Source of the DNA: Marseilla massiliensis
Lineage (GTDB): Bacteria; Bacteroidota; Bacteroidia; Bacteroidales; Bacteroidaceae
DNA: 64,000 nt
Assembly: GCF_016899955.1 (NCBI RefSeq)
Contig: NZ_JACJJL010000010.1
Location: 61,403 to 125,402, forward strand
Direction of reading: 5' to 3'
A model generated the notes under the pieces. The model was not told the DNA's origin. It saw nothing but the letters and a program-made list of their open reading frames with translations, and did no database searches. This document shows positions 42,842 to 50,592 of the stretch, in pieces. Within the stretch, counting starts at the first letter, position 1; each line of letters begins with the position of its first letter. The translations under genes and the position numbers were made by a program.

Positions 42842-44851
42842 CTATTTGTTCTGCAACAGGTGTTGCAGTTCGGGGTCGGACTGGATGCGCTGCAACTCGT
42901 CGGCGACAATCTGCCGCACCTCCGCACGGATGCGGTTGTAGTTCTCCTGAATCATCTCTTTCATGCGGTCGTTGCCGTCGGCATCGGTGAAGTCCGTGAT
43001 GACGGGGATGGGCTTGTAAGCCTGCTCCTCGCGTCTCACCTTCTCGGCATCCACCACTATCTCGCAATGAAAAATCTTCTGCTCGATGCGCTCGTTGAAG
43101 TTGTCCGCCACCGCACCGACGAACATGCCCTGCGTTAGCGTGGAAATCTTGCTCGCCGGGATAAGGCTCTCCATCTGCGTGTTGATGGAGGTGGACTTGT
43201 CCTCGCGGTTGATGGTGATGCTCTGCCGCTTCTGCAAGATTTTGCCGAAACGCTCCGAAAGGGTCTTGGCGGTTTCGCCCACCACCTGACCGGAGAAGAT
43301 GTTGCCCACCGTGTTCATCACTACGGCGGCTTCCTTGTCGCCGTAGTCGCGCTTGAGCTGCGAGAAGTCCTGAAAGCCGAGGCAGACCGCCACCTTGTTG
43401 CTTCGGGCAGTGGCAATAAGGTTGTCCAGCCCCTTGAAGTAAATGGTGGGCAGCTCGTCTATGATTACCGCCGACTTCAGCTTGCCCTTCTTGTTGATGA
43501 GCTTCACGATGCGTGAATTGTACAGCCCCAACGCCGCACCGTAGATGTTCTGTCGGTCGGGGTTGTTGCCGACACAGAGTATCTTCGGCTCGTCGGGATT
43601 GTTGATGTCGAGGGTAAACTCGCTGTCGGACATGACCCAATAGAGCTGCGGGGAAATCATACGGGATAGCGGTATCTTCGCCGACGCAATCTGTCCGGCA
43701 AGCTGTTCCATCGCGCCGCCCTGCCATGCGTCCATGAACGGGGAAAGGTAGTTCTCCAGTTCGGGATAGCTGGTGAGAATAGGAAAAACATCCTCGTAAC
43801 GGCGGTTCAAGAGTTCAATGGCATGGGGAAAGGTGCAATACTTGCCGTCCTTGTAGATGCGCAAAAACCATATCACAGCGGCAAACAGGATAATCGGTGA
43901 CTCCACAAAGAAGTCGCCCTGTTTTTGCACCCAAGTTTTGTTCAAATTGAGCATTATCGTGTAGGCACTCTCGTAGGCATCGGTAATGTCTTCCATGAAA
44001 TCGGGGTGAATGGGATTACAGCGGTGCGAGCGGCGCGGGTCGTCAAAGTTTATCACGTAGAATTTCGGCTTGACCTTGTAACAATCGCCATGATTCAGCA
44101 GATGGTTATAGGCGATAGTCGAAAGGTCGCTGAATTTGAAATCATAGATATACATTGAATAACCTTTCTCAATCTGTTGCTTGATAAAACTGTTTACCAC
44201 GGCATACGACTTGCCGCTGCCCGGCGTGCCCAACACGATGGACGCACGGAACGGGTTTACCACGTTGATGTACCCGTCGTTCCACTTCTTCCTGTAATAG
44301 AAGCGTGTGGGCAGGTTCACCGAATACTCGTTCTCGATGAGCCGCGTTTCCTGCTGGAAACTCTCGTTCTCCACGTTGAACACGTCTTCCATGAGGTTGG
44401 TGCGCAGAAGGCGGCTCATCCATGTGCCGGACATCAGCAGGCAGACATAGCCCGCCGCAACGGTGGCGGTGTACAATGCCGCGTTTGCTTCTACGGGCAA
44501 CGGCAGGGACAATATCCACCAGTTCAGAAAGAACAGCGCCAGCCCTGCTGCAAGCACCGTCCAAATCCTTGCCCACGTGATTTTTTCCTCCTTGACCCCC
44601 TTCGTGCCCAGACACGAGAGTGCCAGCAGCACCAACGCAAAGAGTTTCGTATAAAGGATGGAGCGGAACAGCCCTGCGGTGCGGTCGAAATTCATCAGTA
44701 CCCTGTCCACCACGCCGATGTCGATGCCCCACAGCCTTACGGCTTCGTAACAATACCAATAGAGGTGGATGACCACCATTAAAATGCTTACGGCACGCAG
44801 AAAATCCATGATTTTCGCCAATGCCCTCAAATCGTCTTCCTGTTGTGACAT
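42842..44851 (-). CDS. mobC: MobC, TraG/VirD4-type coupling protein
   Basis: 669-aa type IV coupling protein. The N-terminal part has several membrane helices (about 15-45, 60-85, 98-150). Walker A is VLGTPGSGKSY (about 221-231) and Walker B is near VIIDELPTIYFKG (about 450-462). The C-terminal region carries the TraM-recognition-like TraG segment. It links the relaxosome (MobA/MobB on oriT) to the Tra secretion channel and powers DNA export. It is last in the mobA-mobB-mobC minus-strand operon, 36 bp after mobB. Confidence 0.92.
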   Translation of the reverse strand: MSQQEDDLRALAKIMDFLRAVSILMVVIHLYWYCYEAVRLWGIDIGVVDRVLMNFDRTAGLFRSILYTKLFALVLLALSCLGTKGVKEEKITWARIWTVLAAGLALFFLNWWILSLPLPVEANAALYTATVAAGYVCLLMSGTWMSRLLRTNLMEDVFNVENESFQQETRLIENEYSVNLPTRFYYRKKWNDGYINVVNPFRASIVLGTPGSGKSYAVVNSFIKQQIEKGYSMYIYDFKFSDLSTIAYNHLLNHGDCYKVKPKFYVINFDDPRRSHRCNPIHPDFMEDITDAYESAYTIMLNLNKTWVQKQGDFFVESPIILFAAVIWFLRIYKDGKYCTFPHAIELLNRRYEDVFPILTSYPELENYLSPFMDAWQGGAMEQLAGQIASAKIPLSRMISPQLYWVMSDSEFTLDINNPDEPKILCVGNNPDRQNIYGAALGLYNSRIVKLINKKGKLKSAVIIDELPTIYFKGLDNLIATARSNKVAVCLGFQDFSQLKRDYGDKEAAVVMNTVGNIFSGQVVGETAKTLSERFGKILQKRQSITINREDKSTSINTQMESLIPASKISTLTQGMFVGAVADNFNERIEQKIFHCEIVVDAEKVRREEQAYKPIPVITDFTDADGNDRMKEMIQENYNRIRAEVRQIVADELQRIQSDPELQHLLQNK

Positions 44852-44887
44852 AAATCTGTTTCTTTTTTAAGTTGATGAAAAAATGGA

Positions 44888-46135
44888 TTACAGCCCCAAA
44901 CCCTTGCGGCGTTTCTTCCGCCTGCGTTTGAGGTCACGCTCGAAGGCGGCTTCCTGAGCCTGTGCGCCCGATGCATCGCCACCGAGCAGCCCCAAGCCGG
45001 TGGAGTGCCCCTCGTCGTGTTCCTCATAGGAACGGATGTCTGCCTGTGGCGTGTCCTCCGTGAAAGTGAACGGTATCGGCGGAGTGCCGGCATACGGCAG
45101 GGTGAAATGCTCCTGCAAGGCGTTGGCGGAAAACTCCCTGCCCAAGCGCGAGCCGTTCAGCACGCAGCCCGTGCGGTGGTCGATGAAGGTCGCCCCGTAG
45201 ATGCGTCCCTCGTCCGTATGGCGGAACACCACATCCACGCCCTTTGCATGAAGCAGGCCGATGAACTCCTCCTTGCGGTATGTCCGGGCGAGCGCGGCGG
45301 CGACGGTCTTGCGTGTCCTGTCCGCCAGACGCTTGTCGCGGATCTGCCCTTTGGAAAGTTCAAACCTGCGCAGCACGGCTTCATAGCCGACGGACTTCCC
45401 GATACGGGATGCCTTGAAAGGATTGCCCACTCTGTTCCCGGCATCGTCGGTGGCGGCATAGACCAGTCCGTGATACTCGCGCCCGTCCACGTTGCCACGG
45501 GCTTCCTCCACCGTGACGTTGTAGAGGGAGAGCAGGGCGCGGTATTCGCCCATCGTCTGGAACTTGTAGGTCGCCATGACCGCCTTGGCGGTGTTCGCCA
45601 CCTGACGCTTCACGTCGCCTTGCGAAGCATCCACTTTCCGCAAGGGGTTGTCATGGCGGTGCTGCCTGCGGTCTGCGGGGTGCAGGCCGTACTTGCGTTC
45701 CAGCTCGGTGGTGATGCGCTTGCTGCGGCGGTGGATGAAGTCCTTGTTCAGCCGCCTGCCCCGCTCGTCCACATTGACGGAAACGATGTGCAGGTGGTGG
45801 CGGTTGATGTCCTCGTGCTTGAAGATAAGAAAGGGCTGGTCGCCGTAGCCCAGCTTTTCCAGATACTCCCGCGCAAGCTGTTCCATCTCCATGTCCGTCA
45901 GGCGGTCGTCGGGATGCGGATTGAGGGAGATGTGGATGACCTTGTTCCGTGTACGCACGTTCTCCGGCATATAGCGCCGGAAGTCCTCCACGGCACGGGC
46001 GATGTCCACCCGTCCGCTGCCGTCGTCGAAGACCTTGTTCACGGCGAGGAGCTTGCCCTCGCCCTCGTTCACCTTCAGTCCGTTGTAGGCGAGTGCGCCG
46101 TACAGCGACGTGCCTACATTGATTTTTGCGACCAT
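44888..46135 (-). CDS. mobB: MobB relaxase
   Basis: 415-aa relaxase (relaxase/mobilization nuclease family, MOBP-like). The three-His motif HEDINRHHLH gives metal ligands His107, His114 and His116 with Asp109. A Tyr in the first 20 residues (SLYGALAYNGL) is the likely nicking nucleophile. It would cut oriT and stay covalently bound to the transferred strand. The start lies inside mobA (22-bp overlap), indicating coupled translation. oriT is expected in the noncoding region upstream of mobA. Confidence 0.92.
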   Translation of the reverse strand: MVAKINVGTSLYGALAYNGLKVNEGEGKLLAVNKVFDDGSGRVDIARAVEDFRRYMPENVRTRNKVIHISLNPHPDDRLTDMEMEQLAREYLEKLGYGDQPFLIFKHEDINRHHLHIVSVNVDERGRRLNKDFIHRRSKRITTELERKYGLHPADRRQHRHDNPLRKVDASQGDVKRQVANTAKAVMATYKFQTMGEYRALLSLYNVTVEEARGNVDGREYHGLVYAATDDAGNRVGNPFKASRIGKSVGYEAVLRRFELSKGQIRDKRLADRTRKTVAAALARTYRKEEFIGLLHAKGVDVVFRHTDEGRIYGATFIDHRTGCVLNGSRLGREFSANALQEHFTLPYAGTPPIPFTFTEDTPQADIRSYEEHDEGHSTGLGLLGGDASGAQAQEAAFERDLKRRRKKRRKGLGL

Positions 46136-46554
46136 CTTCCCTCAAACTCTTTGGACAGTTCCATGACTTGGCGCATCAATGCCGCCAGTTCCTTCGTGCA
46201 TTGCTCCAGCCGGTAGAGCAATGCCATCGCCTTTTTCTCGGAGAAATGGCAACGCAGTTCCTTGACCGTTTGGTTGTAGTTGTTGCCGATGGCACGGTAC
46301 TGCGCATGAAAGGCGGAGAGCTTCGTGCAGTAGTCGAGCAGAGCCTTGTCCGTGACCAATACCCGGAAGGGCTGCCCGAAGAAGTGCGCCTTCAGGAACA
46401 CCGCCTTCGCGTACACGCCGGACTTCTCGTACATGGCGAGGAACCTGAGCCATTCCCCGTCGTCAAAACGCACCATCACGCAGTGCGACTTGCGGCTTTC
46501 TTTCGGGTGCCGCCCCCACTTGGGGCTTGCAGCCCCGTTCTTGTTCTCGTTCAT
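46114..46554 (-). CDS. mobA: MobA relaxosome accessory protein
   Basis: 146-aa protein of the plasmid mobilization relaxosome family (MobC/NikA-like ribbon-helix-helix). It has SHCVMVRFDDGEWLRFLAMYEKSGVYAKAVFLKAHFFGQPFRVL (about 23-65) followed by a helical tail (YCTKLSAFHAQYRAIGNNYNQTVKELR) as in oriT-binding accessory proteins. It would bind oriT and recruit MobB. An sRNA-complementary motif lies 6 nt upstream of its ATG. Confidence 0.9.
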   Translation of the reverse strand: MNENKNGAASPKWGRHPKESRKSHCVMVRFDDGEWLRFLAMYEKSGVYAKAVFLKAHFFGQPFRVLVTDKALLDYCTKLSAFHAQYRAIGNNYNQTVKELRCHFSEKKAMALLYRLEQCTKELAALMRQVMELSKEFEGRWSQKSM

Positions 46555-46560
46555 ATTACA

Positions 46561-46573
46561 ATGGATTTAGTGG
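46561..46573 (-). promoter_or_regulatory. sRNA-complementary motif before mobA
   Basis: On the minus strand CCACTAAATCCAT, 6 nt from the mobA ATG and perfectly complementary to 15393-15405. Its position over the ribosome binding region suggests translational control of the mob operon. Confidence 0.6.
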
Positions 46574-46624
46574 TTTCACGGCCTAAGCGCAGCTTCCGGC
46601 AACCGCACCGCAGGTAGGAAAACA

Positions 46625-46811
46625 GGCTTCCCGACTTCGGAGAGGAAGCCCCTCCCCGCAAGGGGCAAGGTCGTTTCGGGAGTAACCCGAAACCCTTTGA
46701 GTAACTCAAAGGACACCTTGCTGTGTCTTAGAGGACACAAAAATCCGTAGCAGACGGATTGGAGTAAACCTGTCATTCCCGACTTGGCCGGGTATCGGTC
46801 GCCCGATACCC
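46625..46811. other. Hairpin cluster upstream of mobA, candidate oriT region
   Basis: Several near-consecutive inverted repeats: GGCTTCC/GGAAGCC (46625-46650), CCCC-GCAA-GGGG (46654-46665), GTTTCGGG/CCCGAAAC (46673-46693), CCTTTGAG/CTCAAAGG (46694-46712), GTGTC/GACAC (46723-46738), AATCCGT/ACGGATT (46742-46760) and GGGTATCGG/CCGATACCC (46790-46811). The location between divergent mob and tra operons is where CTnDOT-type elements have oriT. The nick site is not identified. Confidence 0.6.
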
Positions 46812-46923
46812 TCCGGCTGCCCAAAAGAAGGACGGAGCCGGGGCCTGCGGTACGCGCCGGGAGCATTGCCCTGCCGCTTGGGTGCAAAGGTAGGGGGTAA
46901 ATCCGGGTCGGAAAGGGGCTGAG

Positions 46924-47102
46924 GAACGCCACAGGCTACCACATCGGCGCCAAATGCTGCCACGCAAGGGCAAAGGGACATAAGTTCGGCGAAAGTCCCT
47001 TTCCTTTGCGGTCGGAATGGCCGGCACGCCTTCCTGCCGTCGGGCTGGCATCCTTGCCCTTCCGCCTGCATCCCTGCCTGCCCTTGTGCCTGCCTGCCGG
47101 CA
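46924..47102 (+). repeat. ~179-bp direct repeat, copy A
   Basis: Similar to 47199-47377 at a constant offset of 275 bp, with scattered substitutions. It contains a 38-bp element repeat (46928-46965), a GTCCCTTTCCTTTG block, and a CCTGCC-rich low-complexity tract. No coding gene is supported in 46555-47482. Confidence 0.75.
46928..46965 (+). repeat. 38-bp element-wide repeat, copy 2
   Basis: Same 38-bp sequence as at 3903-3940 (minus), with few substitutions; it contains GCCACAGGCT and GCCAAATGCTGCCACGC. It lies in the mob-tra intergenic region. Confidence 0.85.
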
Positions 47103-47198
47103 CGGGGGCATACAGGCAAGAACGCAACGGGACGGTCGGGATTAAAAGATGTGCAAACGGAGGAAGCGACAGGGAAAGCGGCGGCAAAGGCGGGCGAA

Positions 47199-47377
47199 CA
47201 ACGCCACAAGCTGCCACATCGGCGCCAAATGCTGCCACGCACCGGCGGAGTGATACAACCTTGGCGAAAGTCCCTTTCCTTTGCAGTCGGAATGGCCGGC
47301 ACGCCTTCCTGCCGTCGGGCTGGCATCCTTGCCCTCCCGCCTGCCTTCCTGCCTGCCCCCGTGCCTGCCTGCCGGCA
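47199..47377 (+). repeat. ~179-bp direct repeat, copy B
   Basis: Second copy of the 46924-47102 repeat, ending about 105 bp before traA. The duplication could give two binding regions for an oriT or partition protein. Confidence 0.75.
47203..47240 (+). repeat. 38-bp element-wide repeat, copy 3
   Basis: Contains GCCACAAGCTGCCACAT and GCCAAATGCTGCCACGC; 243 bp upstream of traA, which encodes a ParA-like ATPase. Confidence 0.85.
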
Positions 47378-47482
47378 GAAAGGCACAAGGGCAGGACAGG
47401 ATGCCGGACTGCCAGCCTGTTTGCACGGGCGGCTGCCTGCCAGACCATGAGCTGATGTTTAACGATAAATAAAAAAGAAAGC

Positions 47483-48244
47483 ATGAAAAAAGAACCTTTG
47501 TTCATCGCCTTCTCCACCCAGAAGGGAGGGGCCGGCAAAACGACACTCACCGTGCTGATGGCGAGTTACCTGTATTACGTGAAGGGGTATGACGTGGCGG
47601 TCGTGGACTGCGACTATCCCCAGTTCAGCATCAAGGACATGCGCGAGCGTGACCTGAAGAACATCGAACGCAACCCGTACCTGCGCAAGCTGGCATACGA
47701 CCAGTTCAAGCGCATTGGCAAACGTGCCTACCCGATCGTGGGCAGCCGACCCGACAATGCGATAGAAACGGTCAAACCTTTCATCGAGTCGGCGACACCG
47801 CCCGATTTCATCTTCTTCGACCTGACGGGCACGGTGAACAACCTCGGACTAATCAAGACAGTAGCGACAATGGATTACATCTTCTGCCCGATAGCCGCCG
47901 ACCGTTTCATCATGGAAAGCTCGCTGAAATATGCAAGCATCATCAACGACACGTTGATCACCACCGGCAAGTCGAACATCAAGGGCATCCGCCTCTTGTG
48001 GAACATGGTGGACAAGCGCGAGAAGACCGACCTGTACGACATCTACGACAAGGTGATAGCCGGGATGGGGCTTGAAGTGCTGAACACCAGCCTGCCCGAC
48101 AGCAAGCGTTTCCGCAAGGAAGGCTCGGAGGAAGGCGACCGCCCGTTTTTCCGCTCCACATTGCTGCCGCCGGACAAGGCGCTGGCAAAAGGGAGCGGCA
48201 TCGACGCCCTTGCGGAAGAAATACTCGGCATCGTAAAGCGTTGA
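47483..48244 (+). CDS. traA: TraA, ParA-like ATPase
   Basis: 253-aa ParA/MinD-type ATPase with a deviant Walker A KGGAGKTT (14-21) and VAVVDCDYPQFS (about 38-49). It is first in the transfer operon. ParA proteins position DNA or complexes in the cell; in Bacteroidales ICEs TraA's exact role is not established. The 38-bp repeats just upstream and in traD are candidate target sites for an associated DNA-binding protein. The next gene begins 4 bp after the stop. Confidence 0.88.
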   Translation: MKKEPLFIAFSTQKGGAGKTTLTVLMASYLYYVKGYDVAVVDCDYPQFSIKDMRERDLKNIERNPYLRKLAYDQFKRIGKRAYPIVGSRPDNAIETVKPFIESATPPDFIFFDLTGTVNNLGLIKTVATMDYIFCPIAADRFIMESSLKYASIINDTLITTGKSNIKGIRLLWNMVDKREKTDLYDIYDKVIAGMGLEVLNTSLPDSKRFRKEGSEEGDRPFFRSTLLPPDKALAKGSGIDALAEEILGIVKR

Positions 48245-48248
48245 ACCG

Positions 48249-48659
48249 ATGGCGAAGAAACTCGATGTCGATATTGACCCCGGCAAGTTCCTGGACTCGT
48301 TCCGTCCGGAGATGCCCGCGCCCGCCGCCCCGGAAGAGGCCGTGACGGAAGGAAATGCCCCGGAGAAAGCGGCAAGCGCGGCGGAGAAGCCGCAGGCAAA
48401 GACGAGAAAGGAAGAGGCGAAGAAAGAAGAGGCCTATCTGGAACGCTTCCTATACGCTCCGAGAGTTCCCGTGTGTTCGGGCAAGACCGCTTACATCCGC
48501 AAAAGTTACCATGAACGGATACAGCGCATCGTGCAAGTCATCGGGAAAAACGGGCTAACGCTGTCGGTCTATGTGGACCGCGTGCTGGAGCAACACTTCC
48601 GCGAGTACGAGGAAGTGATCCGCCGGTTATACCGGAAAAATTACGAGGACATTTATTGA
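48249..48659 (+). CDS. traB: TraB, DUF3408 protein
   Basis: 136-aa DUF3408-family protein. It has a disordered, Ala/Glu/Lys-rich N-terminal half (about 20-70) and a C-terminal ribbon-helix-helix-like domain (about 82-130: KTAYIRKSYHERIQRIVQVIGKNGLTLSVYVDRVLEQHFREY). It may bind DNA together with the ParA-like TraA. It starts 4 bp after traA. Confidence 0.8.
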   Translation: MAKKLDVDIDPGKFLDSFRPEMPAPAAPEEAVTEGNAPEKAASAAEKPQAKTRKEEAKKEEAYLERFLYAPRVPVCSGKTAYIRKSYHERIQRIVQVIGKNGLTLSVYVDRVLEQHFREYEEVIRRLYRKNYEDIY

Positions 48660-48686
48660 TTATTCACCCTTAAAAACGAAAACAAG

Positions 48687-49040
48687 ATGGGATTTTTTAA
48701 TGCGAGAACAAAGAAAAAGGGGAATGGCTGCCCGGAGGCGGACACACCCCAAGTGAAGAACCCGGAAGCGGCGGATGTGGTCATCCACATCGTGGACGAC
48801 GCCCGGACGGAAAAGGCTGCCGGCTTCCTCCGCTACCTGAAGCCCCGGCAGGGGACCCACCGCCAGTGCATTTACCTCAGCCGCGAGATGCACGGGAAAC
48901 TCTCCCGTATCGTGCGGACATTGGGCGTGAACGGCAGTACCATCGGCGGGTATATCGAGAACGTGCTGGAGGAACACCTCCGGACCTACGGGGACGACAT
49001 CAATGCCCTGATACGCCGTGAATCCTCTCAACCGCTTTAA
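48687..49040 (+). CDS. traC: TraC, DUF3408 protein
   Basis: 117-aa DUF3408-family paralogue of TraB. Its C-terminal part (QCIYLSREMHGKLSRIVRTLGVNGSTIGGYIENVLEEHLRTY, about 73-114) is a ribbon-helix-helix-like fold and aligns with the TraB end. Two such proteins next to a ParA-like ATPase look like a partition-type set. traD begins 2 bp after its stop. Confidence 0.75.
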   Translation: MGFFNARTKKKGNGCPEADTPQVKNPEAADVVIHIVDDARTEKAAGFLRYLKPRQGTHRQCIYLSREMHGKLSRIVRTLGVNGSTIGGYIENVLEEHLRTYGDDINALIRRESSQPL

Positions 49041-49042
49041 TC

Positions 49043-49732
49043 ATGGCCGAGCTGTTGATTGTGCTGATGATGGCCTTCAACCTGTGGATGGTCATCTACC
49101 TGACTTGGGAACGCCGGGAAGACAACAAGGCGGAAGACGGCAAGGGGAAGGACTGCGAAATGAAAGGAATGCCCGACGATATTGTGGGGAAAAGCCGGTT
49201 CCGAATGGCGGAAAGGAAGCCACAAGCTGCCACAATGAAGCCAAATGCTGCCACGGATGCCCAAAGTGAAGATGTGGACGAAAAGGACGTTACCTTTGCC
49301 GACGAAACACCGGAACGCCATCCTCGCCAAGTGCCCGACGGGGAACTGGACGAGGTGTTTGCAGACAGCCGCGTGTCGGACATGGCAGAATATGACGAGG
49401 ACGAGGAATATGACGGTGAACCCCATGAGGCGGGAGGATTGACTTTCGAGGACATCGACCTTGCCATGCGGACGGTAAAGAAACCGGCAGCCACAAGGGA
49501 GGAACGTCGCCATGCCGGGATGGTGTTCTGCGACATGAAGGGCAACGAGCTGTTCGCGATGATAGAAAAGAGTTCGGAAGCGACCCGCAGGAAGCTGAAC
49601 GAGCTGATGGACTTCTATATGGACAGCGTTTCCGCCGCCATACGGAAGGAACCGACCCCGATGGCGGTACGGACTACAGTCCCAAACGTGCCGGACAATA
49701 TTGAGGATTTCAATATCCGTGATTTTGTATAA
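49043..49732 (+). CDS. traD: TraD, conjugal transfer protein
   Basis: 229-aa protein. An N-terminal membrane anchor (LLIVLMMAFNLWMVIYLTW, about 4-22) is followed by a charged, acidic, low-complexity region (about 25-140) and a helical C-terminal part. The assignment rests on operon position in the CTnDOT order. A 38-bp element repeat lies in frame (49219-49256) and encodes KPQAATMKPNAAT, suggesting that the coding sequence tolerates a DNA site. Confidence 0.75.
   Translation: MAELLIVLMMAFNLWMVIYLTWERREDNKAEDGKGKDCEMKGMPDDIVGKSRFRMAERKPQAATMKPNAATDAQSEDVDEKDVTFADETPERHPRQVPDGELDEVFADSRVSDMAEYDEDEEYDGEPHEAGGLTFEDIDLAMRTVKKPAATREERRHAGMVFCDMKGNELFAMIEKSSEATRRKLNELMDFYMDSVSAAIRKEPTPMAVRTTVPNVPDNIEDFNIRDFV
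49219..49256 (+). repeat. 38-bp element-wide repeat, copy 4 (inside traD)
   Basis: Contains GCCACAAGCTGCCACA and GCCAAATGCTGCCACG within the traD coding sequence, in the same orientation as the two copies upstream of traA. Confidence 0.8.
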
Positions 49733-49800
49733 CAAGTAAAACGAAACAATGATGCGAAAAAAGAAAATCGACTACGGCTAAATTTCGGCTTGCCACCGAA

Positions 49801-49812
49801 CCACTAAATCCA
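49801..49812 (+). promoter_or_regulatory. sRNA-complementary motif before traE
   Basis: CCACTAAATCCA, a 12-nt match to the complement of the sRNA segment, in the 173-bp traD-traE gap. It is 93 bp from the traE ATG, unlike the start-proximal sites. Confidence 0.5.
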
Positions 49813-49905
49813 CAAGCCGGCTTCATCCAAAGCCGCAAGAAGTAAAAACAAGTATCAACCGCCAAAGGGACTATCCAACCCGGAGGCACAAAAAAAGAAA
49901 CGATT

Positions 49906-50217
49906 ATGACAAAGACATTGAAGAAAAAACAAATCATTCTCGCAGCCCTTCTGCTGGCTGCAAACATCTCAGCGTCCGCACAAGGCAACGGCATGGCGGG
50001 CATCAATGAGGCTACCAACCTCGTGACCAGCTATTTCGACCCCGGCACGAAACTCATCTACGCCATCGGAGCGGTCGTCGGGCTTATCGGGGGCATCAAG
50101 GTGTACGGCAAGTTCTCGTCGGGCGACCCCGACACCTCGAAGACCGCCGCAAGCTGGTTCGGGGCGTGCATCTTCCTGATTGTGAGCGCGACGATTCTCC
50201 GTTCGTTCTTCCTTTAA
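49906..50217 (+). CDS. traE: TraE, DUF4134 membrane protein
   Basis: 103-aa DUF4134 protein with a cleavable signal (IILAALLLAANISASAQ, about 8-25) and two membrane helices (LIYAIGAVVGLIGGIKVYG; WFGACIFLIVSATILRSFF). Small size, signal and two helices are like VirB2-type pilin subunits of type IV secretion systems, its presumed role. TraF follows after a 42-bp gap. Confidence 0.85.
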   Translation: MTKTLKKKQIILAALLLAANISASAQGNGMAGINEATNLVTSYFDPGTKLIYAIGAVVGLIGGIKVYGKFSSGDPDTSKTAASWFGACIFLIVSATILRSFFL

Positions 50218-50259
50218 TAAACGGACATTCCCATACATATATAATAAGGTGTAAGGACA

Positions 50260-50592
50260 ATGGCTGAATACCCTATCAACAAGGGCATAGGCCGTCCGGT
50301 GGAGTTCAAGGGACTGAAGGCGCAATACCTGTTCATCTTCGCAGGCGGGCTGCTTGCCGCCTTCATCCTCTTTGTCATCCTGTACATGGCAGGCGCGGGC
50401 CAGTGGCTCTGCATCGGCTTCGGTGTGGTGTCGGCTTCCGCCACCGTCTGGCTCACGTTCCGGCTGAACGCGAAGTACGGCGAACACGGGCTGATGAAGC
50501 TGGGCGCGGCACGGATGCGCCCCCGCCATGTGCTCCACCGCAGACGGGTGTCCAATCTGTTAAGACGAAAAAAGAAAGGAAAAAACGTATGA
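50260..50592 (+). CDS. traF: TraF, DUF4133 VirB3-like protein
   Basis: 110-aa DUF4133 protein. The start YPINKGIGRPVEFKGLKAQYLFIFAGGLLAAFILFVILYMAG gives one or two membrane helices (about 23-70), followed by a basic tail. Such proteins correspond to VirB3, an inner-membrane partner of the VirB4 ATPase. Its stop overlaps the ATG of traG (ATGA), consistent with coupled production of TraF and TraG. Confidence 0.85.
   Translation: MAEYPINKGIGRPVEFKGLKAQYLFIFAGGLLAAFILFVILYMAGAGQWLCIGFGVVSASATVWLTFRLNAKYGEHGLMKLGAARMRPRHVLHRRRVSNLLRRKKKGKNV

Noticed and set aside
46576..47550. Several overlapping ORFs on both strands between mobA and traA
   Set aside because: They follow direct repeats and CCTGCC low-complexity sequence and encode repetitive Arg/Gly/Pro text; the region is better explained as noncoding.
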